A stretch of 64,000 bases of DNA from CAIYRG01 sp963747255 (lineage in GTDB: Bacteria > Pseudomonadota > Alphaproteobacteria > Micropepsales > Micropepsaceae). The stretch is taken from assembly GCA_963747255.1 (NCBI GenBank), contig CAVVEG010000001.1, positions 124,001 through 188,000 of the forward strand, in the 5' to 3' direction. The translations under genes and the position numbers were made by a program. Positions within the stretch are counted from its first letter, which is position 1. Every line of letters starts with the position of its first letter. The notes beneath the pieces are model-generated. The model searched no databases, was not told where the DNA came from, and saw only the letters and a list, made by a program, of their open reading frames with translations. Shown here in pieces: positions 34,792 to 43,672 of the stretch.

Positions 34792-36078
34792 ATGCTCGTC
34801 AAGGAACAGAATGACTATGTAACCCGGACCGGACCGGGTACTCCGATGGGGCAGTTGTTTCGCAGCTACTGGGTTCCGGCGCTGTTGTCCTGGGAGTTGC
34901 CGGAAACCGATTGTCCTCCTGTGCGCGTGCAGATCCTGTCGGAGAAGCTGATCGCCTTTCGCGATACGCAAGGCCGCCTGGGGCTTATTGAGGAATTCTG
35001 CGCCCATCGGCGCGCTTCGCTGTGGTTCGGAAGGAACGAGGAAAACGGTCTTCGCTGCCCGTTCCACGGCTGGAAATTCGATGTGACCGGACAATGCGTC
35101 GAGATACCGTCAGAGCCGTCCGGCAGTACGCATTGCCAGCGCATCCGCATAACAAATTATCCGCTGGTCGAGCGCGGGGGAGTCCTGTGGACCTATATGG
35201 GACCGCCGGACCGGCAGCCTCCGCTTCCGGAATGGGAATTCGCGATGGTGCCGGATTCCCACCGTTATGTGTCCAAGCGCTGGCAGGAATGCAATTGGCT
35301 GCAGGCGCTGGAGGGGGGCATTGATTCCAGCCACGTGTCCTTCCTGCATCGCGGCGATCTTGAAGAAGATCCGGTATTCAGGGGCGCGAAGGGCAATAAA
35401 TACAATCTCGGTGACCTGATGCCGGTGTTCGACGTGGTGGAGAGCCCGGGCGGTTTGTACATCGGCGCGCGCCGCAACGCGGAGAACGGAAACTATTACT
35501 GGCGGATCACGCAATGGGTGATGCCCTCATTCACAATGATCCCGCCGCGCGGCGATCACCCGGTCCATGGCCATTTCTGGATTCCGATGGACGATGAGAA
35601 CTGCATGGCGTGGAGTTTCGATTACCGGGTGAAAGGAGCGCTGGAGCCGGAACTCGTTGAAGCCATGCGCAATGGCGCAGGCATCCATACGCCGGTCGAT
35701 CCCAGGACTTTTCGTCCGCTTGCCAACAAAGACAATGATTATCTGATCGATCGCGCTGCGCAGAAGCGCGGGCGCACTTATGGCGGCGTTGCCGGATTTG
35801 CGATGCAGGACGCCTCGATACAGGAGAGCATGGGCCCGATCGTGGACCGCTCACGCGAAAATCTGGTGGGTACGGACAAGGGCATTGTCATGGCGCGCCG
35901 GCGCCTGATGCGTGCGGCAAAGGCGCTCATGGACGGGGGGACGCGGCCACCCGGAGTGGATCCCGCCCATCAACGGGTCCGTTCGGCCTCGGTCGTGCTG
36001 CCGCCCGATATTTCGTTCGCAGCTGGTGTCGCAGACGCGCTCGCCGCACGCGAGGGAGCAGCACACGCCTCGATTTGA
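34792..36078 (+). CDS. Rieske non-heme iron oxygenase, phthalate 4,5-dioxygenase-like alpha subunit
   Basis: 428 residues. The start ('VKEQNDYVTRTGPGTPMGQL', 'YWVPALLS') and 'SLWFGRNEENGLRC' are characteristic of the Pht3/Pobill-type oxygenase group. The 2Fe-2S Rieske ligands are in 'EEFCAHRRAS' and 'LRCPFHGWKF'. The mononuclear iron ligands lie in 'GGIDSSHVSFLH', followed by a distal acidic residue. No reductase or ferredoxin gene is adjacent. It is divergent from the IclR regulator. The last ~109 bases overlap the convergent CoA-ligase gene, so one C-terminus may be extended wrongly. Confidence 0.85.
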   Translation: MLVKEQNDYVTRTGPGTPMGQLFRSYWVPALLSWELPETDCPPVRVQILSEKLIAFRDTQGRLGLIEEFCAHRRASLWFGRNEENGLRCPFHGWKFDVTGQCVEIPSEPSGSTHCQRIRITNYPLVERGGVLWTYMGPPDRQPPLPEWEFAMVPDSHRYVSKRWQECNWLQALEGGIDSSHVSFLHRGDLEEDPVFRGAKGNKYNLGDLMPVFDVVESPGGLYIGARRNAENGNYYWRITQWVMPSFTMIPPRGDHPVHGHFWIPMDDENCMAWSFDYRVKGALEPELVEAMRNGAGIHTPVDPRTFRPLANKDNDYLIDRAAQKRGRTYGGVAGFAMQDASIQESMGPIVDRSRENLVGTDKGIVMARRRLMRAAKALMDGGTRPPGVDPAHQRVRSASVVLPPDISFAAGVADALAAREGAAHASI

Positions 36079-37572
36079 GTGCGGCCAAAAGCGCGTTGCG
36101 CCGCTTCGCGGCGTAATGCGGCGCGATCGATTTTGTTGGTGCTGGAAAGCGGCAAGGCATTCACGAACCAGACGAAGCGTGGATGCTGATAGGCAGCCGC
36201 GTGGGCGAGCGCGAATTCTTTCACTTCGGCTTCCGTCAGTGCGGCGCCGGGCTTCGCGACCACAAAGGCGACCGGTTTTGATCCCTTGATCTCATCATGA
36301 ACGGGCACGACGCAGGCTTGTGCGATGCCGGAATGGCGTTCCAGCATGCGCTCAACGTCGCTGGGGTAGATGTTCTCGCCACCGGAAACGAACATGTCAT
36401 CGGTGCGCCCGGCAAAAAAATGAAAACCGTTCGCGTCGCGCCGGAACACATCACCTGTGCGATAGAAACCGTCTGCCGTGAACGGGCAGGGGAGTTCGGG
36501 GCGGTTGTGGTAGCCGTTCATCAGGGCCGGGCTCTGCATGTGCAATTCGCCGATGTCGCTTTCGTGCCCCGATTCGTCGACAAGGCGGGTTTTCACCTGC
36601 GGATGCGGATAGCCGACCGACAATTCCGGTTGTGATAATCCGTGAGGGTGCGGACCGAACACGACCGGCCCACCTTCGGTGGTTCCGTAGGCGTTCGTAA
36701 TGCTGGCGCGCGGCAGGGCGGATTTCAGCCCGGCCATCAGACTTTCGCTGACCGGCGCCGAACCCATGCGGATGAATTCCACGGATGAGAGATCGGTGCG
36801 CGCAAGGCTTTCCTTCTCGCGCAGCATCATCGCCATCATCGGCGGGACGCCGGTCAACCAGGTGCAGCGAAAACGCGCAATTGCGTCAATATAGTGCCTG
36901 GCGGAGAATTGCGGCAGCAGGACGACCGTTGCATGAGCCGCGGTTGCAAGTTGCGCCAGCGATAACGCGTTCATGTGATAGAGCGGCGCGGCGATCAGGT
37001 AACGGTGGTGTGAGAGGTCCTGACCGCCAAGCCTGGTTTCGACAACCCACAAATGGCTCTGGTGTGAAAGCACGACGCCCTTTGGGATGCCGGTTGATCC
37101 GGAGGTATAAAGAAAAATCGCCGGTTCACGTTGGGCAGGAATGACCGCAGTGAAGGCACCGGGCGACAGAAAATTTGTTTCGTCGCCGAATGGGATGACA
37201 GGAACATTCGCGGGACAGGCCGAGCGCCGTTCGGCATCGCAGAAGATGAGTTTCGCGCCTGAGTCCGAAAGTATGAATCCGATCGTTTCCGGGGGAAATT
37301 TGAAATTCACTGGAACCGCGACGAGGCCGGCGCGCATGATACCAAACAGCGTCGCGACGTATTCGGCGCGGTTCGCGGAAAGAATTCCAACGCGATCACC
37401 GCGGGAGAGACCGCGTGCAATGAGCGCCCGCGCGATGCCATTCGCATATCCGTCGAGATCGCGGTAGCTGAATTCGCGCGGGGGTGCCTCGCCGCCAAGA
37501 TCGATGATAGCGGCCTTGCCCGGATCGCGATCTCTACGGATCAGGTCGCCAAGATTTCTGAAAAGTAGCCAT
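35970..37572 (-). CDS. AMP-dependent acyl-CoA ligase (frameshift after the start)
   Basis: Adenylation motifs are clear: 'FLYTSGSTGIPKGVVLSHQS', 'TNAYGTTEGGPVV' and 'FYRTGDVFRRDANGFHFFAGR', with 'DDMFVSGGENIYPSDVERML' near the C-terminus. The terminal lysine motif is 'LPLSSTNKIDR'. The longest ATG frame starts at 37337, but conserved sequence ('NLGDLIRRDRDPGKAAIID', 'RGLSRGDRVGI') continues upstream in frame. The true start is probably ATG 37572, which overlaps the thioesterase stop (TGATG). One T too many in the run at 37561-37564 breaks the frame. The protein would activate an aromatic or related carboxylate as CoA thioester. Confidence 0.85.
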
Positions 37573-37994
37573 CAGGTCTTTGCAGGCGGAGCGGTGAAAT
37601 AGGTGCCGCGTCCGCTGGCGATGAGCTTGCCGCTTGCATCGTGAACATGCGCTTCTGCGGTCGAGAACTGACCGCCGGTCTTCACGATGCGGCCCTTCAC
37701 GGTCAGATCACCCGGCATTGCGGCCGCGTGATAGTCGACGCGCAAATCGATCGTCGGAACGCCGCGCCCGGTGTGCCGCACCAAAGCCCAATCGGCGGCC
37801 AGATCGATCAGGGCGGCGAGAATTCCACCATGTGTATAGCGGCGTTCGGGATTGACCACCCATTCTTCGCGCCATTGCGCCTTCAGTTCGATGCCGTCCT
37901 GCGTGAGCGCGATCACCTGAATCCCGAGCCATTGATGGAAGGGAGCGCGGGCGATCAAACGCTGTACGGTTTCGATCGTCATATCGTCGCTCAT
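37572..37994 (-). CDS. Hotdog-fold acyl-CoA thioesterase (PaaI type)
   Basis: 140 residues. 'RRYTHGGILAALIDLAADWAL' holds the hotdog helix with the catalytic acidic residue, and 'VPTIDLRVDYHAAA' follows. PaaI-type thioesterases hydrolyse ring or hydroxybenzoyl CoA thioesters and rescue stalled CoA. The start overlaps the alcohol-dehydrogenase stop by 4 bases, and its stop overlaps the presumed CoA ligase start. This makes a compact ADH-thioesterase-ligase operon. Confidence 0.85.
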   Translation of the reverse strand: MSDDMTIETVQRLIARAPFHQWLGIQVIALTQDGIELKAQWREEWVVNPERRYTHGGILAALIDLAADWALVRHTGRGVPTIDLRVDYHAAAMPGDLTVKGRIVKTGGQFSTAEAHVHDASGKLIASGRGTYFTAPPAKT

Positions 37995-38995
37995 GGGGTG
38001 ACCACGATTTTGCCGATGACCTTGCGATCGGCGATCAAACGCAGCCCGTCCACCGCCTGTTCCAGCGGGACGGTTTTGTCGATCACCGGTTTGATTGCCC
38101 CGGTCTCGATCATGCGCATCAAAGCGATCAGGTTCTCATCGTAGAAGCTGTTGGATCCGATGATCTGGAGCTCGAAACTCCAGATGTAACGCAGGTCTTC
38201 TTTGGGATCGTGTCCGGCGGTGGCGCCGCAGACCAGGAGCTTCCCGCCGCGTTTCAGGCATTTCAGAGAGGGCTGCCAGGTCTCGCCACCGGTAAAATTG
38301 ATCACCACATCGACGCCGCCGTCATAGCTGCGCCGCTGTGGTTTGCCGTAGCGCCCGACAGCCCAGCGCGAGAAATCTGTTTGCGTATAGTCGATTACCT
38401 CGTCCGCCCCGATTTCCTTCAGCTTGCTGAGTTTCTCGGGCGAACTGGCGCACGCGATCACCTCGGCGCCCAGTTGTTTGGCGAGGATGACGCAGCCGGT
38501 GCCCACCCCTCCGGAAGCGCCGAGAACTATGACACGGTCGCCAACTTTGACCGTTTTGTGGGTAACCAGCATGCGATGCGCCGTGCCATAGGCGACAGGA
38601 AGCGAGGCGGCATCTTCGAACCCGACGGCGTCCGGCATACGGATGAGCTGTTCGGCGGCAACGCAGCAATATTCCTCCATGCCGCCGTCGAGCATCTCGC
38701 CCATCAGACCCTTCTGCCTGTTGAGGGGATTCACGAGCACGCGGTCGCCAAGCTTCCATCCTTCTACACCGGCGCCGACTTCGGCGATTTCACCCGCCAT
38801 ATCGAGGCCGATTACAACCGGAAGGGGTACTTTGATGCCTGGCATCCCCCTGACCGTGAAAACGTCGTGGTAATTGAATGAAGACGCGCGCACCCGAATG
38901 ACGACATGGCCGCTGCCGGCCTGCGGCACGGGGTGATCCTGCACGAGCTGGAGATTTTCGAGCTCACCGTGCCGGGACAGAACAAGAGCTCGCAT
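37991..38995 (-). CDS. Medium-chain alcohol dehydrogenase/quinone oxidoreductase
   Basis: 334 residues. N-terminal GroES-like half ('SSFNYHDVFTVRG', 'GLDMAGEIAEVGAGVEGWKLGDRVLV'), then the NAD(P) Rossmann motif 'VIVLGASGGVGTGCVILAKQLGAEV'. Zinc ligands of classical alcohol dehydrogenases are not conserved, fitting the quinone-oxidoreductase/enoyl reductase branch. First gene of the operon with the thioesterase and CoA ligase. It probably reduces an enoyl or carbonyl intermediate. It diverges from the UbiD gene across 159 bases. Confidence 0.85.
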   Translation of the reverse strand: MRALVLSRHGELENLQLVQDHPVPQAGSGHVVIRVRASSFNYHDVFTVRGMPGIKVPLPVVIGLDMAGEIAEVGAGVEGWKLGDRVLVNPLNRQKGLMGEMLDGGMEEYCCVAAEQLIRMPDAVGFEDAASLPVAYGTAHRMLVTHKTVKVGDRVIVLGASGGVGTGCVILAKQLGAEVIACASSPEKLSKLKEIGADEVIDYTQTDFSRWAVGRYGKPQRRSYDGGVDVVINFTGGETWQPSLKCLKRGGKLLVCGATAGHDPKEDLRYIWSFELQIIGSNSFYDENLIALMRMIETGAIKPVIDKTVPLEQAVDGLRLIADRKVIGKIVVTP

Positions 38996-39154
38996 AACTC
39001 AACCTCGCCTTTCAGCCATGCACAAACCGCCCCCTCTACGGCCTTTTGGCCGGCCGGTCCCGCAAAAGGGGAGGAATTGTCCGGCGAAAGGGCCTATAGC
39101 CCGGCTGCCGCGGATTGGCTAGTTACTCGGGCAGCGAACAGCGAAAGACACGGG
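38996..39154. promoter_or_regulatory. Divergent region with an inverted repeat
   Basis: CCTTTTG (39042-39048) faces CAAAAGG (39063-39069) across 14 bases, in the region dividing the alcohol dehydrogenase and UbiD genes. It could be an operator shared by both operons. There is no further evidence. Confidence 0.35.
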
Positions 39155-40753
39155 ATGCAGGAGAATTTCAGGCAATTTCTCGATCGGTTGCGCGATGCGG
39201 GCGAGCTGATCGATCTGAAACAGCCGGTTGATATCCGGCATATCGCGACGCTGGTGGATCAATCGGACAAGGCGCTGCTGTTTCACAACGTGATCGGCTA
39301 TCGCATGCCGGTGGTGTCCGGAATAATCCGTTCGCGTGAGCGCGCGACGTTGTCGATGGGCTGCCGGACCTACAGTGAAATCGAAGAGAAGTTGAAGCGC
39401 GCCATCGATCATCCCATTCCTCCAGTGATGGTCAACACGTCCCGCAGCCGCGAAGTCACGATGTTGGGTGAAGACGTCGATCTGTTTCAGCTGCCTATCC
39501 CGATGTCGTCGATCTATGACGGTGGACCCATGATCACGGCGGGCGTCGTGATTGCGAGGGACCCTGCGCTTGGCTGGAACAGCGGCATTTATCGTTTCAT
39601 CGTCAAGGAAAAGTCGCTGACCGGCATCGATATCGTAACGCCCAACAATATGCGACTGTTTGCGCAGCGGGCCCTGGAAGCGGGGCGTCCGCTGCCGATC
39701 ACGATCAGCATCGGCACGCATCCGCTGGAGATCATGGCTTCCGGCTACCGTGCGCCCCTGGGCGTGGACGAGATGGCAATCGCGGGCGGATTGCGCGGCG
39801 AAGCGGTGCAGCTTGCGCCCAGCGAGACTGTGGACGTGCCGCACATCGCGGATGCCGAAATCGTGCTGGAAGGGGAAGTCCTCCCCACAGGATGGACATG
39901 GCCCGAGGGCCGCTTTGGCGAATTCACCCGTCTGATGGGCGGATTGCACTGGAATCCGCTGGTGAAGATCAAGGCGATTTCGTACCGCAAGGATGCGATC
40001 TATTACGCGCTGCATATGCCATGGGAAAACACCTGGCTCGCCGCGCCGACACGCTATGCCGCGATCCGGCAGGCGCTGCGCACCGCGGGAGTGACCGTCA
40101 AGGACATCAATGTGACGCTGGGCGGATGCGCTTTCTGGCACGCGGTGATTTCGATCAGAAAACAGCCGGGTGAGGCAAAGAACGCGATTTTGGCGGCCTT
40201 GTCCGTGATGGATTTGAAGCATGTCGTGATCGTCGATGACGATATCGATGTTTTCAATCCAATGGATGTTGAATGGGCGATCGCAACGCGCGTGCAGGCG
40301 GACCGTGACGTGCTGATCATCACCAATGCGCGTGGGAAGCCACTGGATCCCAGCCTCCCGCCGACACCGCCGGGCGTGGTGCCGACGACGGCCAAAATGG
40401 GAATCGATGCGACGATCGGCGAGGAAATCCCGAAAGAGCGCTACGAGCGCATTGCCTATGCTTACGCGGATAAGGTGAAAATCGGCGATTACGTCAAGGG
40501 CAAGCCCGATGCATCGGGTCGAACCGGCGATGCCACCGGTGTCGCAAGGCTGGCCGAAGAGATCCTGCACGCGATCGATGAGAAGCCGCTGTACTACACC
40601 GAGATCGCGGAGCGCTTTGCCGGGTTTGACTTCCAGACCGTCGCGCGTGCCCTGGGACATCTGCATCAGAGCGAAAAATTGTGGCAGGACCCGGAAGGAC
40701 GGATGTGCCGGCGGGGTTCGCGTTTTGCGGCGAAACCTCCGGGTCAGGTGTGA
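39155..40753 (+). CDS. UbiD-family decarboxylase with a C-terminal winged-helix-like extension
   Basis: 532 residues, opening 'NFRQFLDRLRDAGELIDLKQ'. UbiD motifs include 'PIPMSSIYDGGPMITAGVVI', 'GIYRFIVKEK', 'EGRFGEFTRLMGG' (active-site Glu region) and 'DVFNPMDVEWAIATR'. These enzymes use prenylated FMN to decarboxylate aromatic or alpha,beta-unsaturated acids. The last ~60 residues ('PLYYTEIAERFAGFDFQTVARALGHLH') look like a winged-helix domain, which is not part of ordinary UbiD. The ATG at 39155 follows a weak GGGA. A UbiX prenyltransferase gene is not in the window. The kinase-like gene follows by 1 base. Confidence 0.85.
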   Translation: MQENFRQFLDRLRDAGELIDLKQPVDIRHIATLVDQSDKALLFHNVIGYRMPVVSGIIRSRERATLSMGCRTYSEIEEKLKRAIDHPIPPVMVNTSRSREVTMLGEDVDLFQLPIPMSSIYDGGPMITAGVVIARDPALGWNSGIYRFIVKEKSLTGIDIVTPNNMRLFAQRALEAGRPLPITISIGTHPLEIMASGYRAPLGVDEMAIAGGLRGEAVQLAPSETVDVPHIADAEIVLEGEVLPTGWTWPEGRFGEFTRLMGGLHWNPLVKIKAISYRKDAIYYALHMPWENTWLAAPTRYAAIRQALRTAGVTVKDINVTLGGCAFWHAVISIRKQPGEAKNAILAALSVMDLKHVVIVDDDIDVFNPMDVEWAIATRVQADRDVLIITNARGKPLDPSLPPTPPGVVPTTAKMGIDATIGEEIPKERYERIAYAYADKVKIGDYVKGKPDASGRTGDATGVARLAEEILHAIDEKPLYYTEIAERFAGFDFQTVARALGHLHQSEKLWQDPEGRMCRRGSRFAAKPPGQV

Positions 40754-40754
40754 G

Positions 40755-41633
40755 ATGCGCATCACGCTGAACGGCACGCTGGGATCGGGGAAATCTACCG
40801 TCGGCAGGGAATTGGCCCGGCGACTGGGTGTGCGCTACGTCAGCACCGGACAGATTTTCCGCGAACTCGGGCACATTTCCAATCTCGATGCGCTGCAAAC
40901 CAACCTGGAGGCCGAGACCAATTCGGCACTGGACGAAGCCGTCGACAGCAAGGTCCGTGATCTGAACAAATCGGATCAGGATTTCATTATTGATTCGCGA
41001 ATGGCATGGCATTTCATCGGGAACGCGCTGCACGTGTTCTTGAGCGTAACGCCCGAAGTCGCAGCACGCAGGGTGATGGAAGACCGCACCCGGTTGAACG
41101 AACAGTACTCCTCCATCAATTCGGCGATGGAGTCGCTGCGCGCGCGCCGGGACAGCGAATTGCGGCGGTACCGTCGCCTCTACGGTGTAGACATCGAGAA
41201 TCCGGCCAATTATGCGCTTTGGATTATTACCGACGATGCCGAGATTGAGGACATTGTCGAGCTGATCTCACGGCGTGCGGAAGGTGTTACCCGCGAGAAG
41301 AACTGGATACCAAAGTCGCGCCTTGTCCCTCTGATCCCTGTTCCCCGAACAGCCAAAGCCGGGGCGCCCGCAGCCGGATTTGTTCGTCTGCCGCTCTCTG
41401 TCCGGGACAATTTTGGCTTTTTCCAAAGCGAAGCCGAGGAGTTGGCGAAGGCATTGGCCTGTGAATTAAGTCTTGTGCCCTATGAAGAAATCGTACCGCA
41501 AACTTTGCCGCTGCACGATCCGGTCGCACGCACGCTATCCACCTTGAAGCCGGAACAGTTGCGCGCATGGGAAAAGTTATCGGGTGTGCCGCTCGCTTTC
41601 GTTCAAAGACTGGCGGCCGCAAACCCGGACTGA
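40755..41633 (+). CDS. Cytidylate-kinase-like P-loop protein
   Basis: 292 residues. 'MRITLNGTLGSGKSTVGREL' holds a Walker A P-loop, and 'VRYVSTGQIFRELG' and 'DFIIDSRMAWHFI' match CMP-kinase-like NMP-binding segments. The C-terminal third ('FVRLPLSVRDNFGFFQSEAE') is not part of CMP kinase and is unrecognised. The gene begins 1 base after the UbiD stop, so the two are made together. This linkage suggests that the kinase phosphorylates a substrate or partner of the decarboxylase pathway instead of serving nucleotide supply. Confidence 0.75.
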   Translation: MRITLNGTLGSGKSTVGRELARRLGVRYVSTGQIFRELGHISNLDALQTNLEAETNSALDEAVDSKVRDLNKSDQDFIIDSRMAWHFIGNALHVFLSVTPEVAARRVMEDRTRLNEQYSSINSAMESLRARRDSELRRYRRLYGVDIENPANYALWIITDDAEIEDIVELISRRAEGVTREKNWIPKSRLVPLIPVPRTAKAGAPAAGFVRLPLSVRDNFGFFQSEAEELAKALACELSLVPYEEIVPQTLPLHDPVARTLSTLKPEQLRAWEKLSGVPLAFVQRLAAANPD

Positions 41634-41643
41634 ATTGCGATTT

Positions 41644-42510
41644 TCAAAAATCCGGGCTGATCGCCTGCGGTGTCGGAAAGATATTGTGCCGGAAAAAATC
41701 CGCATTGTTCTCGGCGCAGACGGTTTCTTCCATTGGCCCATTTCCCTTAAACCAGACCTGCTTCATGGTTAGCGGTTCGATGAAGGTGCCGGGGTCGTCC
41801 ACCCGGACTATGGCGGTCATGGTCTTGCCGTCTGGCGCAATGGTGAACCGCTCGATCACGTGCTCCTGTTCGGTGTGGGGGGTGCGGAAATTGTCGAGGT
41901 AGCTGTCATGGGTGGACAGTCCGATTGTGTCCACCACCAGCGTGTCGCCGTTTTCGTAATGGCCGATCGATTCGCCGAACCATGACGGCTTCAGATTGGT
42001 GGAGTGCTGCCGGTCGAGGAAAACACGGCGCACCATATGGTCGCGCTGCCAGATCATCCAGACTTCCTTCGGCGTCTGAATGAAATAGAGCGGCTCGAAC
42101 GGATAGAGCAATTGGCCCGGAACGCCGCCCGGCGAGCAGCTTGCCTGGGCTGAGAAAGGTTCTTCGCGCTGGCCGGTGAGCACCTCGTCGTTGCTCTTCC
42201 GCATCTGCTCCTGTGCCCAGGCTTTGAGGACCGGGTCTTTGCTGTCGGCAAGCCTAACATTCGAGTTTTTGCCAAAGCGGCTTCCTTCGACACTGCCGAG
42301 ATATGGATAGGCGGGGTCGCTGTGGATCGGTCCGTGCCCGAAGCCCGGCGGCGGATCGAGCCAGTCATCATGCGTGGTGATCCAGCCGAATTGCGCCGAG
42401 GCGAATGATGGAATGCGCTCCTCGCCGGGCTGCGCGGAGGCTCCTGCGACGAGCATCGTTACCGCGATTCCAACGACGGGGATTACTGACTTTCGCAAGT
42501 TTTTGGACAT
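41644..42510 (-). CDS. Secreted protein of unknown function, paralog B
   Basis: 288 residues with a signal peptide ('VVGIAVTMLVAGASAQPGEE'). It shares 'PPGFGHGPIHSDPAYPYL', 'CSPGGVPGQLLYPFEPLYF', 'PSWFGESIGHYENGDTLVV' and the 'CAENNADFF...PDF' ending with the protein at 46024-46890, and more distantly with 5097-5939. The closest pair is B and C. The ATG at 42510 is preceded by AAAGG. Convergent to the kinase-like gene, 10 bases apart. Confidence 0.7.
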   Translation of the reverse strand: MSKNLRKSVIPVVGIAVTMLVAGASAQPGEERIPSFASAQFGWITTHDDWLDPPPGFGHGPIHSDPAYPYLGSVEGSRFGKNSNVRLADSKDPVLKAWAQEQMRKSNDEVLTGQREEPFSAQASCSPGGVPGQLLYPFEPLYFIQTPKEVWMIWQRDHMVRRVFLDRQHSTNLKPSWFGESIGHYENGDTLVVDTIGLSTHDSYLDNFRTPHTEQEHVIERFTIAPDGKTMTAIVRVDDPGTFIEPLTMKQVWFKGNGPMEETVCAENNADFFRHNIFPTPQAISPDF

Positions 42511-42689
42511 CGGGAGCCTTTGGTTCCATTTCACGTTGAACATGAATGACGTTCAGGAAATTCGCATGTGAAATTGCAGCAATGTCCCGTGTGTTTCGCG
42601 TGACCCTCCGGGCCATGGAAATTACTGAAAGCAAAATTGCGTCATTGGCCAAACCCCGATCATTCAGACAGTCCGGAAATTTGGCTCTG

Positions 42690-42801
42690 CTCTAGACCTT
42701 ATGATTGCTGGGCCTGAGGGTGGCCCGTCATCCGATATGCAACGGTACGAGGGTTAAGCCGGGTGTCCGGCACAGAGCCTCATGCATAGGAGACGGGCCT
42801 C
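42690..42801 (+). ncRNA. IS110 left-end region, possible bridge-RNA remnant
   Basis: Directly upstream of the IS110 transposase start lies a structured 110-base non-coding segment. GGCCCGTC (42722-42729) pairs perfectly with GACGGGCC (42792-42799), and an internal hairpin GCCGG-GTGT-CCGGC sits at 42758-42771. IS110 elements encode a bridge RNA in this non-coding end, so this is a candidate copy, from a now broken element. Confidence 0.4.
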
Positions 42802-43440
42802 ATGGAACATACTCGATTTGTTGGCTTGGATATTCACAAAGAACGGATCTCGATCGCAGTGGCTGAGAGCGGCCGCTCCGGGGCGCTGGAATATCTGGGA
42901 GAGATTGCCAATGACCCTGGTGCGATCAGGAAGCTGTGCGAGCGTCTTGGTCGTCATGGCACTCCGCTGACGTTTTGTTATGAGGCCGGACCGTGCGGCT
43001 ATGGCGTTTATCGGCAACTCACAAGCCTCGGCCATCGCTGCGATGTGGTGGCGCCGTCGCTGATTCCGAAGAAGTCTGGCGATCGGGTGAAGACAAATCG
43101 TCGCGACGCCACCATGCTGGCGCGTCTGCATCGGCCGGAGAACTGACAGCCGTCTGGGTGCCTGACGCTGATCACGACGCGATGCGCGATCTGGTCCGGC
43201 TGCGCGGCGTCGTGCGACAAATCGTGACTCACGCGCGTCAGCATCTTCAGGGTTTTCTGCTTCGTCACGGTCGCAAGCACGGGCTTGGAACGGCATGGCG
43301 AATGGCCTACCGGCGGTGGCTATCGACTTTGGCCTTCGAACATCCCGCTCAGCAGATCGCATTTCAGGACTATGTCGATGCCGTCACGGATGCGGAACGG
43401 CGCCTGCAGCGAGAGGAGCTGTACGTTCCTCGCAGCCGGA
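42802..43440 (+). pseudogene. IS110-family transposase, frameshifted and 3'-truncated
   Basis: The DEDD-type N-terminal domain is intact: 'FVGLDIHKERISIAVAESGR', 'TFCYEAGPCGYGVYRQL', 'VVAPSLIPKKSGDRVKTNRR' and 'RDATMLARLH'. At about 43130-43137 one base appears missing, and the product continues in another frame ('AGELTAVWVPDADHDAMRDL', 'THARQHLQGFLLRHG'). The C-terminal Tnp serine-containing domain is absent after ~43440, where unrelated sequence begins. Start ATG 42802 follows AGGAGA. Confidence 0.8.
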
Positions 43441-43672
43441 GCGCACGCTGTCTGCATGATGTTGGTTCGTGGACGACCCCGGCGGATTGGTGCATGGATA
43501 TGCGGTTAGGGGTTTGGTTTGGGCCACAGCAAGTCCCCGGCTGTGAATTGGCGCTTTCGCTCAAGGGCCGGAGCGCGTGGAGCCTGGACGGGAGAGTGCG
43601 CGCACGCGGGCGCGGCGGGTGGCAGTGAAGGCTCGCATCGTGAAGCTCGACCCGCAGTGCGGATCCAAATCA
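43441..43672. other. Unassigned sequence after the IS110 truncation
   Basis: Open frames exist but none resembles a known protein. This marks the break point between the truncated transposase and the DUF2786-like gene. Confidence 0.35.

Noticed and set aside
38906..39154. An N-terminal extension of the first UbiD
   Set aside because: The extension is low-complexity and covers the divergent promoter region; the family start is at 39155.
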